Of a DNA stretch of 64,000 nt, positions 12,117 through 24,519 are shown piece by piece (positions within the stretch are counted from its first letter, which is position 1; the number at the start of each line of letters is the position of its first letter). The notes beneath the pieces are model-generated. The model was not told where the DNA came from. It saw nothing but the letters and a program-made list of their open reading frames with translations, and searched no databases. The translations under genes were made by a program, and so were the position numbers. Origin of the DNA: Dryococelus australis (Eukaryota > Arthropoda > Insecta > Phasmatodea > Phasmatidae); the NCBI GenBank assembly GCA_029891345.1, contig CM057009.1:209368709-209432708 (forward strand), read 5' to 3'.

Positions 12117-13865
12117 TAAGTCTAGACACACACCTCTGGGCAGGCACATATTATCATATATGTGTATTTTCCCAGGAGGGCACAAGGGGTTGGGACACTT
12201 AGTAAGAGGTAGTTCCTCGCCCTGGGATTGCCGAAGCAGAAGCACTTCCTTTCCCCCCTTCTACAATGAACATCCTGTGTGTGTAGATTTTATCCCGGCA
12301 TACTGGGGCTTCAAGCAGAAGATGTATATGAATCCTGTTAGGTATGTTGGCATTATTCTGCTCCAGTTACAGTACACCGTTGCACATGTAGGAGCCATAT
12401 AGATTTTACCAAGTGTGTTGGCTGCCTGGATGTCACATTGTAGCACATGTAGGAGCTGAATAATATCCTTACCAGCTGTGTAGCCAGTGTGTGTCTGCAT
12501 TGTTAGCATTTACAGTGCACTGGAGAACTTACTACAGACCGGTCAGGTGTGCTGGCTAGTCGTACACTATGGTGCCAAGCATACAACTGGTTTTATCCCC
12601 ACTTCAGTGCTTTCTCTCCAATATACAACACACAAGTAAACTTCAATGTGTCCAGTACACTTGTTTGTGGCTTGGTTATAGCATACCAGAGCACATACAG
12701 GACACATACATATCCTGTCACTTAGACAGCTGGCCATGCACTGGAGAATTTGTGGGGAGGTGAACTAATCTTGCACAGGCATACAACCATTGTCCTGGTG
12801 CATGCTTTTGCTTTCGACAGCACTCCCGATTACATGTAGCAGTTGTAGAATACTGATACCATGAGTTCTCCTGCTACTTTTTTGAAGATGATGACTAGTT
12901 ACTTACCAGTGCCTACTGTAAGGGTTGTAAACTGTTTCCTATGCTGAATGTAAGTTATTGGCACTTGTGATACTTGTACTTTTTCACATTCACTCACTCG
13001 GTTTTCAGTATCTGCACAAAATGTTTCTACACACACAACCTCTCTCTTTCTACATCTCATTGTCTACTATTCAATTCAAATTATCTGCATAACTTCTCTC
13101 TTTCTACGTAACTGTTTACATATTCGATGTCAATTATCTTCAATACTTCTGTCTGGGGATCTGAGTTGCATCTCCGACCCGGGGAACTGTCATTTACCTT
13201 CCTCCCTTCGGGGCACAATGCTTAGCCTTTCCTGGGGTGAAGTAAATGTGGAAACTAATATACTTACTGTGTAACATTGTAGTGTCTGGTTGCCCATTCA
13301 GAAGCTGCTTTTCTTCTTACACACAGGGAGCTTAATCCACCTTCTCTCTTCATCTATCTATCCAGCTTTGATCTTACCTTTGTTGTCATCTTTCTTGTTC
13401 CATCCTCATTTCTTTGTTTGTTTTAGCATTGGGCTTATTTTTTTAAGGTGTCCTACAAGAGCCTATTCCATATTCTGCCATCATCACTGATGGTTATTTT
13501 AGTTTCCCTTATATTCATTATGTGTATAAGAATAAAATAATACCTATTGTCAGTGCTGTTGACACAATATTGAATACCAGGTCACACATCCAGAATTCAT
13601 CCACATAACATGTTATAGTGTTGTATGGATGGTACTCCTGAGCACAACACCAGGAGAGTGTTTCTGCTCTGTGTTACACGTGGTGGTGGTGCCTCCTTCG
13701 TCTCATGTGTACCAGGAGATAGAGAGAGAGAGATACCACAGTGGCTGTGCTCGGAGAGAGACCAGTGGCAAGAGACTTGTACAAAATTAGGCTGAGCCCG
13801 ACACATATGTCCACAATGGCAGCCCTCTACTGTTGGTGAGTGAAATCAATCATAAGTTATAGAGG
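12117..13865. other. No recognisable gene
   Basis: Only short frames without family resemblance. The right end of the Polinton should lie in or near this stretch, but I could not locate its terminal repeat. The segment 13150-13240 is locally GC-richer, without coding sense. Confidence 0.4.
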
Positions 13866-13869
13866 ATGG

Positions 13870-14530
13870 AAAGTAGTAGTAGTATTAGTAACACGTGGAA
13901 TGGACTACATGCTCTGAAATGACAGGGCAGGAGGTCCAAAATTGACGACAGGCAGGGTGACTTCTCGTGCACACATGGTGTTGTATGGTGGCTTCTGTGT
14001 GAGGAGTCGATCGCCAATTTGGTGGTCAGTGTGGTGATGGTGGGAGCAATTGGCAAGACGGTGGTCATTGGAGAGCACGACACTCATCTAGGATGACTTG
14101 TAGTAGTAGCACTCGGAGGGCACCCATGCACTGGAATGCCATATCAGGAGGTACAAGATGACCGTCGGGAAGGGTGACTACGCACCCACACCCACAATGA
14201 GTCAAACACCACATTGTGGGATCATCCCCACCAATTTGTACAATGACCACCATCTTGTTGGTTAGTGACATGCTCCACACTCACATAACTGTTGGTTGAA
14301 ATGTGAGTGCATGAAATTTGCATTTGGTTAGGAATGAAATAACATGCACTGCAGCACGTGGAGGGAACCCATGCTTCAGAATGACAGAGCAGGAGGTTTA
14401 CTTCCAAGATGGTCGACGCGAATGTTTTCCCTCATGTTATCATCCAAAATGGCGGCGGGTTGGTCCTGTATCCATGGCCCCATGTCCCTGCATCAGAATG
14501 CCATTTTATATAAAACAACTTCGAAGTTAA
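13870..14530. repeat. Diverged tandem repeat, three units of about 200-240 bp
   Basis: Each unit carries a version of CCCATGCTTCAGAATGACAG, followed by a GCAGGAGGT element and a stretch ending in conserved GGTGGTCATTG-like sequence. The units start near 13890, 14105 and 14345. Divergence is high, so boundaries are approximate. Confidence 0.45.
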
Positions 14531-15162
14531 TGTCTGTAAATTACTTTATATAATTGATAATCAAATTTACCATTTTGTTGATGTTAGCCACAGCAATAAA
14601 TTTCTTGGTAATGAAATACTGTTTAAAAGCGCAACCGTGCTCGAGACAGGTTGGCTATTCTCAGAATGTGTTCAATTCCCTGATGTAATGAATGACGCAC
14701 AATATCTTTTTAATAACACAAATTTCTTTTGTTAGTCACACAAATGCTATTCTTATAAATGAACAAAAACTGTAGACTTACAAAACATAAATTTTTTAAT
14801 TCTACAAAAATTTTTAAATAATACCAGGATTTTTCAGTTCCTATAACAAAAATAATGTACAGTGTACACCACATTCCTTTGGACCATTACAGGGGTATAT
14901 CTACGCCTGCGCAGTTTGAATTTGCCAGATATTGTGTGAAGGGTGCAAACCTGCGAGTGGTTTACTCCTACTTATACATCCAGCGAGGCTTTTTAATGTG
15001 TTGTTTATTTATTGATTTGTATGGCTCTATATTTCTTCACGTTTCCACCTATATTAACTGTGATATTTTTGCTCATTTCATATTCATATTGTTATTGTGT
15101 ATTATAAGCGAACTTGTAACCTTTTTATATATGATTTACTCAATTATTTATTTCTCTTGCAG
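14531..15162. other. AT-rich sequence upstream of first recognised WD40 exon
   Basis: No coding sense on either strand. It ends in a strong polypyrimidine tract and acceptor (ATTTATTTCTCTTGCAG), so at least its right part is intron. An upstream exon of the WD40 gene must lie to the left, possibly outside the window. Confidence 0.5.
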
Positions 15163-15413
15163 AAGGAGATGCCTGCTTTTGAAAGTGAAAATGATGATGC
15201 ACTACTTCAGCTGAAACTAGATAAAAATGAAACCTTTCTACTTGGAACCCGAAGCAATGGTTTTGTTATATGGGATGTTTCTGAAAATGCTTCAGATACT
15301 AGTGCCATAGTTCTCACATTGCCTCATGGCGTAAGAAATATTTCCACGCGTGTTTTGCAGTCCAATTCATGTATGGTGTCAGCTGCAAGGGATTATGTAG
15401 TAGCAGGAGTTCG
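15163..15413 (+). CDS. WD40-repeat protein exon 1 of 5 seen (NWD2-like)
   Basis: Borders are TTGCAG before and GTAATC after. The exon opens in phase 0 and ends two bases into a codon. It encodes KEMPAFESENDDALLQL, then a blade strand LGTRSNGFVIWDVSENAS, a typical WD-dipeptide strand pair, and ends VSAARDYVVAGVR. Together with the next exons it forms part of a beta-propeller. The combined protein resembles the C-terminal WD40 half of NACHT and WD repeat domain proteins (NWD2-like), which I recognise only by resemblance. No start codon is here, so this is an internal exon. The sequence is intact, with no stop or frameshift, in contrast to the transposon fossils around it. Confidence 0.82.
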
Positions 15414-15509
15414 GTAATCATGAAATGCACCTACTACAAAAAATGTTTCTAAATTGTTCATATATATATATTATATCAGCAAACTGAATATATGTTGTAA
15501 ATGTTGCAG

Positions 15510-15621
15510 GAAGAATTTGTATGTTTGGAGCATGGTTAATGGAAAGTTATTAAAAGTATTGGATGCTCATTTTGGCCGCATAATTGCACTTGAGCCTCTC
15601 ACAATTGGAAACTGGAATTCG
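15510..15621 (+). CDS. WD40-repeat protein exon 2 of 5 seen
   Basis: The intron before it is 96 bases, with acceptor ATGTTGCAG. The first base completes the arginine codon left open by the previous exon. It encodes KNLYVWSMVNGKLLKVLDAH, then FGRIIALEPL and TIGNWNS, a complete WD40 strand set with the usual VW and DAH turn. It ends in phase 0 at donor GTAAGC. Short introns here contrast with the very long ones that follow. Confidence 0.85.
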
Positions 15622-15702
15622 GTAAGCTGAATTAATTAGTTGATATTTAGTTTCGGTTAAAAGGAAAACAAACGTATTAACGAAATATGTCTCATTTTCC
15701 AG

Positions 15703-15956
15703 GTGATAACTTCGTCTATAGACCGCACTGTCAAGGTCTGGAATATAAACAATATTTTTGAGCAGGTCCATGTTATTGACAGGCATGAGCTCCAGATTGA
15801 CTCCATTAATTTATGTCAGACTGCTGGACTTGCTGCGACAGCCACAAGGAATTGTGTTGGTGTATGGGATCTCCAGATTGGAAGGCTTATTTCCAAACTG
15901 GCAGACAGTCCACTTGGAGCTATTGTAACTCATGCAGTAATTACACCAGATAGCAG
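15703..15956 (+). CDS. WD40-repeat protein exon 3 of 5 seen
   Basis: The intron before it is 81 bases, with acceptor ATTTTCCAG, and the exon starts in phase 0. It encodes VITSSIDRTVKVWNINNIFE, a canonical WD40 blade (S-D-x-T-V-K-V-W). Then come HVIDRHELQIDSI, a second blade AATATRNCVGVWDLQIGRL and the start of a third, GAIVTHAVITPDSR. The donor is CAG|GTAAGT, a near-consensus site, leaving two bases (AG) for the next exon. The conservation of the FEQVHVIDRHELQIDSI block is what most strongly suggests an NWD2-like protein to me. That family assignment is from memory and unverified. Confidence 0.88.
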
Positions 15957-16864
15957 GTAAGTTGAACATAATATTTAAATGTCTTAAATGATAAATTTAA
16001 AATTAAGTAAAACAAGATATAAATTCCTTAACAATAACTATATAGTCACACACTATTCACCCCAAAAGCCAGGTGGTAGATAGCAAATCACAAAATGTCG
16101 ATGTGAAAGGAATCTGAATGCTTAACTTGCAGAAAAGACCTGCAACCAGCTAGAAAAACATAATAATGTTATGTGGTAATTGGAAGATAATGAAATTGAA
16201 ATACAAAATAAATTGAAATATACCAAGAAAAACTCACTGAATGCACTCAACATTCCCCATGTTTTACATGTGTGAAAATTCGGGAGTGATACTGCCAGGA
16301 ATCGCTTCCAGACCACTGTGGTTGGAGGTCAAAGAGCTAACTATACAACCATGGAAACGCTTAACTAATTTAAAAAATAAAACTTCAAAATAAAATTTTA
16401 AGGCAGAATGTAATTAATATAAAAATATGATTCTCGTGTTCTGAGGCAGAGAATAGAGAGTCCGGTACAAAATTAAACCTTATGAGTTGTAGATTCTCTG
16501 TCATTATGGTATTACGATGTTCATTGTAGATCATTATTTCATTGGTTTTTATCTTTTGGTGATATAAGGTACCATGCTATTGTTACCTTAACCTGAAAAA
16601 AATGTGTAGTTTAAAACATGCTAAAACCATGGGGGATAAAAACGATTATTGTTTTTGACCTCCAAATATGCAATTATTTCCAAGCTAGTTACATTTATAT
16701 TATTTGTCATTATTCACATTGGCATGCTTATTCATGATATATTTATTGATTTTCCTATGAAAGTGTTTTAATATTGCCTCAGTATTTTTTTATGTCAATT
16801 ATGTAATATTTTCCGATGATAAGCAATTTTAAATTGCAACAACCACATATACCCCATAATTCAA

Positions 16865-17470
16865 TGAGCACGTGAATGCCATCGATGGCAAAATTTAGTG
16901 TTTTCGGACGAGTCAATTTCAACTTGTCCTACAGTGATGACCGCATATGTTTTAAATGTTATCGTGGTGATATCAACCCTGCAGCCTACATTGCGGAGCA
17001 GCATTTCAGACAAATAAGTGTAATGATGTGGGGAGCTATTGTATACCACATGCGATCTCGATTTCTAAGTATTGAGGGCAATATGATCAGCAACCAGTAC
17101 ATCGTGGAGGTTTTATAGCCCTAGGTATTGTGCCTCATTCAGGTAACTCCACATGCCATATTTCCGCAAGACAATGCCCGGCTACACGTGGCGAGGAATG
17201 TGTAAGCCTTCTTAATTGAACAATGTGTACCACTGCTCCCTAACCTACCCATTCGCCTGACATGTCACCCATCGAAACTGTCTGTGATATGGTTGGTCAG
17301 CGACTTGTTAATCACCGACCTACAACAACCACTCTTGATGCTTTTTGGACTCTCATACATACTGCGTGGAGGGAGATTCCCAATAAACATGTCCAGGTCC
17401 ACTTTGATTCCATGCCACGACATTTAGGGGCTCTGATTTCAGCACATAGGGGCTTTACGCCATACTGAGT
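16865..17470 (+). mobile_element. Tc1-like transposase fossil, 5' truncated
   Basis: The plus strand encodes FGRVNFNLSYSDDRICFKCY, then VMMWGAIVYH, and in another frame SPDMSPIETVCDMVGQRLVN ending GFTPY, the Tc1-like C-terminus. Only the catalytic half is present, starting just before the first acidic residue region. The usual first DE of the triad reads GR in this copy. It has stops and frameshifts. It shares the same layout as the longer copy at 18.7-19.7 kb, which keeps the N-terminal half. Confidence 0.85.
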
Positions 17471-18496
17471 TCTGAAGTACACAGATCGTGTACAGTTATG
17501 TAATCCTAATCAAACGTAAGTGTGGAATATTTTGTCACAAGGATGGTGGTTCTTTTTTTAAATTAATTTAAACGAATCTTTCTATATGCTTAAAATCGGA
17601 CCCAGTAAATTGTGCAACTGGTCACAAGGAAAGCATATACAACTATTATTTCGTTGTTAGCAGTTCATATATGGGTAATAGCATGATCATCCCCATCTCA
17701 AATCATCCATGTTGACCATTGTGATAGTTAAATCTCACATGGGAAGAGTCACTACAATACAAGTACCTCCTGGGCACTTGAATGGTGCAAGAGGACAAGT
17801 TAAATAAACAAAGATATATTACGGATATGTTCGTGTATGAAGAATATGGAGTACAAGACATAAGTAACAACTGGGAAAGATGTTATCCTTTGAATCTGTA
17901 TGGCGACTGAAATATTTCGTACACAACCAGGCATTTTTCACAGTGTGTGCTGATCTGTACACTGCCAATGTGAACTTCAAAATGAATTGGGAGGTCGACA
18001 CTTTGTATCCATTTTGTCATCCATGATAGCCTTCCATTATTTAGTTGGTAAATTTTACTAACTGATTACATTTCTAGTTAACCACATGCACTATGTCCGA
18101 ACAGCTGTAATAATTTGATAACCCATAGAAGCCCAATCATGCAATTTTTTACTAAAATGTTACATTCGTGGACCTGTTTTACCTACTGCATGATGCAATT
18201 TTTTGTTATAACGTATTGCATATACTATTGTAATGTATAGGTAGTGTTTTTTTTTTTTTTTTAGGTTTTCTGCAGTAACCTGGATAAAAATTGTTTGCTT
18301 GTTTGCGAAAAGTATGACAAAAATATGACTGGAATGAATTACGATATGTTTGTAATCCTCCATGTAAACAGGACACAATGGCAATATATCACACTTTTAC
18401 AATTTTTCTCCTTCGTAAATTGGTATTTCGTAGATGTTTTAAGCTCATACACAGTAATTTTCACAGTGTCTAGTTGGTTGACATAGGACAGAAAAA

Positions 18497-19903
18497 CACT
18501 ATTGTTTGTGAAAATTACAACACACAGAAAGAATGGCCAAATGAATCCAAACTCGGATGTGTAGAACAGTGTACCAGCAATACTTGATTACGATTACAGA
18601 AAGATAGCGTACACATAGGCCTAACAGCGCCCTCTCTTGTGTGACCGGAAATGTCAGTGTTACGCCAAATTAAGTCATTGAAGAGGCATCAAATGAAGTG
18701 AAAGCAAGTGCCAGTATGCGCCGTAGACATCAAAGGGCGACATATCTGCATGTGAGTGCGTTCGAGCAGGGTATAACGATCAATCTCGGGAAATAGGTTT
18801 GTCATGGTGTGACATTTCGGCTCGTACAGAGCATGCTGCTACGATAGTGATGCATGTGTGGAACCATTGAATGGAAGAGTGTCGTATGCAGCGACGAGCG
18901 GGTACTGGACCAAGCAATGTGACAAGTACACGGGATGACAGCAATCGTTTCTGCATGGCTGTAATGGACCATACAGTCTCGTCCGTAGTGTCGGTTCGAC
19001 ACTGGAGCACTACGATTGGTGTGGACCTGCCTGCATTGACTGTTCGACGCCGTTTACTGCGGCCTGGACTGGTGGCACACATGCCCTTTCGTCGCCATCC
19101 ACTGTCCAGAAACAACAAATGCTTCATGCCATCGCTGGCATGCTGAGTGGCAAAATGTTTTTTTGGACGAGTCTCGTTTCAGCCTGTCCTACAATGACAG
19201 CCGCATACGTGTTAGATGCTACTGTGTTGACCGCAATCGGGCACCATGCAATGTGGAGCAGCATAGCAGAAAAACACCAAGTGTAATGGTGTGGGGAGCT
19301 ATTGGGTACAACATGTGATCTCGACTTCTGAGTATTGAGGACATTCTGAACAACAACTGCTATATCAGAGAGGTTTTAGAGCCCTAGGTACTGCTCCTCC
19401 TTCAGGCAACTCCACATGCCATATTTCAGGAGGACAATGCCTGGCCACATGTGGCGATAAATGTGCAAGCCTTCTTCAATGAACGACGGGTACCACTGCT
19501 GCCCTAGTCTGCATGTTCGCCTGACATGCCGCCCATCGAACATGTCTGGAATATGGTTGATAGGCGACTTGTTCGTCACGGTCCTACAGCTACCACTGTT
19601 GATGCTTTGTGGACTCGCATAAAAGCAGCGTGGAGGAAGATCCACCAGAAACATATCCAGGTTCACTTTGATTTCATGCCACTGTCTTTAGATGCTCTGA
19701 TTGCAGCACATTGGGGCTTCACACCATACTAAATTCTCATGGACAGAAATCATGTACAGTTCTGTAACACTAATAAATTGTGTATATCCATGTACCTTAT
19801 CTGTGGTATAAAGTTCATTCCAATCACATGTCATCATGTATCCAAGTTCATTTCAATCGCATGTATCAATGTATGGTATTGAATTTTTCACGAACGTTAG
19901 TGT
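18497..19903 (+). mobile_element. Tc1-like element, near full length, dead
   Basis: A transposase frame of about 339 codons runs from ATG 18716 to TAA 19732, a normal length for Tc1-like enzymes. It starts MRRRHQRATYLHVSAFEQG, with a helix-turn-helix region. The catalytic segment holds FLDESRFSLSYNDSRIRV with the first D, a second block FQEDNAWPHVA with D, and SPDMPPIEHVWNMVDRRLV with the final acidic residues; it ends HWGFTPY. Several stops and frameshifts interrupt it. Imperfect terminal repeats with a CACTA-NGTT-GTGAAAA pattern occur at about 18497 and 19903. Confidence 0.85.
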
Positions 19904-21766
19904 AAATTATATATTGTTGAAAGTATACAAATATCTCTTTAATTATCTAACTCGCTGCTCTTAAGCTCGTATGAAATACTATTTATCATGTGTGACATAC
20001 TATTTTCTTAATATTTTGGTAGAAATGGGTGATGCCACATTATAATTCATAATTAAGCTATAGAAAACTAAATGTAATTCACATGGCACCATATAAGTGT
20101 AATTATTTTCTACTCAGGTACTGTGTATAAAATTTGGGAAAGTAAGGTAAATGCAAATTAAGTTCCTTCTTCGGAATGATAACTCTATAGGTCACTGGAT
20201 TTTTGCTTTAAGTATTTCTGGAGAAAATTTTTTAAAGGATCTGAACTCTAGACTTTCATGAAACGAATGTTTTTTCATGTTGACTCACTGGCAGCCTAGG
20301 ATGTAATGAGATTCTTTCTGCTACAGATTGTTAGAGAAGCTCATTTTAATAATGATATTCTATACAAAATTCATCCCATCATTGCTCAAATGTAAGCACT
20401 GATGTGTATCTAAAATATACCGACAAATTTGAATAGGTTATACCTGAAGTGGAAATAGAAAATATTGAGATAGGCATCCCATGTTCCAGGTCAAATAGCA
20501 AGAGAGATAGACGCTTCCAAAGTTTTAGACAAATATATATTTTATTGTAATATTTAGGAAACTGCTTGCTGGACAGAAACAAAGTAATGGTTACTTATTA
20601 TTTAAGCCATAATAAATAATATAGTAAATGTTGTGTACAAGTAACACAACCCCATTACATTTAAAGGAAGTATTGCCACACTTATTTCTGCAAAACAGTA
20701 TGTTACATGAATTCCCTATTATTGACTAGAGATTACGAAATGCCAGCAACTTTAGGAAGATAGATATATTTTACATTAGGGTTTAACTCTTGCCCTTTTC
20801 GAGCAAAATGAACATGTTTGATTTCACAGAGATATATTACTGCCTTCCAGGTAGGCAACTAATAGCTGTCTGCACACCACAGAAGAATGAAATTCCCGCA
20901 ACTGTTTCTGTGGTCTTACATTAATGAGTTGCAGAAATAACAGTTTTGTGGGATTTTCACACTATTTGGAGTAAAGAATTCAGATAAAATGAAAAGTTCT
21001 TGCACTACTGGTTTAATGTGGTACATCATAAGCAACTTTACAACACGTGTTCAATATGGCGACTACCAACCTTATCCTAACATTTAATTCGGTGTAAGAA
21101 AGAGTGGCCCACCCTTCCGAAAAACACCCGGTGTATCTCGAACCTTGTCACAGGCAGCCGTAACTCTGGCTAACAGATCTTCCTCCGACTTAATGGGGAT
21201 GTCGTACACCAGACCTTTGATGAACCTCCAAAAGAATAAGTCTGGTGGATTTAGGTTATGAGAGAATGATGGCCATGCAACAGGTCCACCTCTTCCAATC
21301 CACTGTACTGGGAATTCCATGTTGAGGTGATCACATACTGTTCTTGTAGAATGTAGAGGGGCACCACGTCGTGTTGATGCCACATATGTTGCCGGACCCC
21401 GAGTAGGATATCCTCGAGGAAATCAGGCAATGTAAATTGCAGGAATTGGCAGTACATGTGCCCAGTCAATCGATATGGCGTCAAGTATGGCCCAATGAGA
21501 TGATCACCCACAGTTCCCGCCCAGATTATCACAGAAAATCTGTGCTGGTTGGCTGTGATTGTAGTTACATGAGGATTGGTGTCGTCCTACCTGTGATTCT
21601 TCCTGCTGTTAAAATAACTCTCTCTTATGAATGTCGCTTCATCACTAAACAATAAAATGTAATTGAAATAAGAAACTTATGTGCACTTTTGCAGAAACCA
21701 CTGCAGAAAATCATGTAGAGGAATGAAATCTGCTTGTCCTAATGCCTCCACATTTCGCACGTGTTA

Positions 21767-24519
21767 AGCCATGTATGCACAGTGCGAGGCAGTGTGTGGC
21801 ATGTATCACAAAATAATCAGATCAGCGCATGCTCGGGGCGATCAACACAAACCATCGCACACAGCAGTGCACGGCATGGCTCCACCATGACGAAACGTGC
21901 AGATTGCCGCCGCTGTTGCGTTTATTGTGATTTTCTGTACACAGAAATGTAAAGCTAAACGTCGTTCTCGATGGTGGGTAATAAACTTTATCGACAATGT
22001 AGTGAATACGGAAACAGACTTTTCAGAGACATAACATGCGAAGAAAATAACACAAATTTCGTATGTACGGCCACTGAAGACATTGGATATGTGTTGAATA
22101 TAGTTGAGCCTATCGCGAAAAGAAAGTCACATATCCGAGACGTTATCAGCATCAAAGAAAGATTACTTGTTACTTTAAAGTTCTTGTAATTCATACACAA
22201 ATTATACAATATGATAAAAAATAAAACATTGCTGAAATTTCGTACTCAATTTGACTGAATATAGTATTCAATGTGTTCTCATTGCCATCACCAAACTCAG
22301 TATCAATTCCATACGTTTCATTATTTGAGACGATGAAGCTGGAAATTGTACACTTGTAGAGGGGCCAGAAGGTTCTTGACACGAAGTTGTTTTGGGCGTT
22401 GGAGTATAGAGGACAGGGGACGAAGAAGGCACACATGTAGTTGACCATGATGAACCATAGAAATTTTAATTGCTAAAAGTCATGAGGAGTGGGAAAGAAC
22501 TTTCCTGTATCTGCGTGAAACAAAATGCCGGAAATGGCTTTCTTTGCATAAAGTAAAGTTTGCCTTTCATATTTTTGCAGGTCATTCACGACATGGGTTC
22601 CGAAAGATTCGTAAGGATCGGTGCTCACCGATTCCGTTGTCTGTATTCAAATTTTATATGCGTTGTTTAGCATAGCGTTATTATTTTTATCATTAGTTTC
22701 ACGGTGTTTCTTCGCTATTTCTGGCGTCACTGTGTATGAAGTTTTATTCTTCAAATTCTTTAAAGTAGACTGTGGTGTCTTCGTGTGTGTCGTAGAATCT
22801 GTGATTTCTGAATAATTATTTTTACTATCACCAGAACGGTTTTGGTGTTCTCAAACTTACAATAATCTCCCCTCCCCCCCCCCCCCCCATAAATTATTTC
22901 CGGGTACCCTCTTCAGAAGAAGAATGGTTAGAAGTTAGTGGGAATTTTTAAAGAAGAGGAATTTCCCGCATGTGTTGGGCACAATGGACGGCAAACACGT
23001 CATGATACAGGCCCCATGGCCCAGTGGAACTGAATACCATAATTATAAGCATTTTTTCAGTATATTATTTGGGTTTTGATAGACACTAATTACAATTTCC
23101 TCTACGTATATGTTGGATGCCCTGGCAAAATCTCTTGTGGAGGTGTCTTCAAAAAAAGACAATTATAAGCGAAATTAGGAAATGGATAACTTATTATACC
23201 ACTACCTCAAATGCTAAAATTTCCGTACGCCATAGAAGTTCTATATTTGATATTGGCAGATCATTTGAATTAAATGGTTATGCCATGAAACTGTTCAGGG
23301 AAACACCGCCAAGTTATTCGAATGAAATAATATTTAATTATCGAAATCCAGGGCTCGCCCCGTTGTCAAAAATAAGTTGGGTGCAATGTGTTTGGTGTTC
23401 CGATTTCTTAGAATACGAATACAGTTAAAACCAAATTATTTGCTTTCTTCGGTCGTAACAGTGGCATATCTACATAATTTTTTTTGTAAACTGTTTGCTT
23501 CGAAAACTGTTTATACACCTGCGGGGATATTTGATAGAGAACCAAATTGACAACATATTCCAGGTACATGGTAGAATAACTCAGAACCCAATGTGCTGCA
23601 ACCTATCGGAAACATACTTAGACACGTAAGTAATGCAGCAATACATATACCTCAACATTTTGTAAAACTTGTTTTTAACAATGATGCCATTCTTTAGAAA
23701 TATCTTTGGCTAACACATGCAACAAAGTCGGGTGACAAAGTAATTAACTAGTGTATTTGCATTAGCCATGGTATGTGCAGTGTCACTTGGTGTGTTCTTG
23801 TTCGTAAGAAATTGAAATAGATCGTATGTAAACTATTTTGAAGTGTACATGTCGTCCACACCTTAAAAATAATTAATATATGGTATACAGGCTAATAGAT
23901 AAGAATTATTTTAAAGCATAAGTGCTTGCTCATTTAAATTAGAATTGAATTCATATTTATTGTATAGAAAATACATCGAAATTTTTTTACCAAACTCCAG
24001 ATACCTCCAATTTCGAATTATCTGTGCTTTCTAATCTGTTACTAAAATTAAAATAAATACATTCCTGCTTCAGTAAGTTTAGGCCTACTTTTTTTTTCGT
24101 GAACGTTGTACGACGCCAAGAAGAAAATTAGGTTTTTTTAGTTTTTCTACAGGTACATTAATTTCGGTGGATATTTCACACCAAGCTTTTTCCCTTTAAT
24201 TTCATTGTAATAATCCTCACTTTTTTGTATCCCATAACAATCAATTACCTTCGTAAAGGCCAATCACTTTACATAAAACTTGGTTGTCGTCCATGATGCA
24301 TGTGAAGTGCAGAGCGATACAAACACTACCCGTACATATGCAAAGCACTGCTCGTACTGAGGAGCCTTTGAGCACGACCGTTTTACCGATAAACCTACGG
24401 ATGGCCGCGCACGTACACTGCGCATGCCTCAGAACGACCATACCAGGTACGCACAGTGTGAGGCTGTGTGCGTCGCATACCGTGTGCAGCACATTGCCTC
24501 GCACTGTGCGTACACGGCT
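21767..24519 (+). mobile_element. PIF/Harbinger DNA transposon with TTA target duplication
   Basis: Terminal inverted repeats start AGCC-TGTA-GCACAGTGCG at both ends (right end read on the minus strand) and remain similar for about 30 bases. Each end is flanked by TTA (21764-21766 and 24520-24522), the 3-bp TWA-type duplication of PIF/Harbinger. The element interrupts a mariner-like transposase at equivalent codons, which confirms the borders independently. Length is 2753 bp. A transposase remnant lies inside. No MADF partner gene could be recognised. Confidence 0.88.
22950..23420 (+). pseudogene. PIF/Harbinger transposase, broken
   Basis: Plus-strand fragments give FPHVLGTMDGKHVMIQAPWP, the DDE strand with the first catalytic D. 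NYKHFFSVYYLG follows, then NGYAMKLFRETPPSYSNEII, FNYR and ARPVVKNKLGAMC. In the last block the glutamate of the usual R-V-V-E-N motif reads lysine, so the third catalytic residue is lost. Frameshifts and stops occur throughout. In an active element this nuclease would excise the transposon at TWA sites. Confidence 0.8.

Noticed and set aside
14855-15214. 119-codon plus-strand frame just before exon 1
   Set aside because: It is in a different frame from the WD40 exon, runs through the polypyrimidine tract and has no family resemblance.
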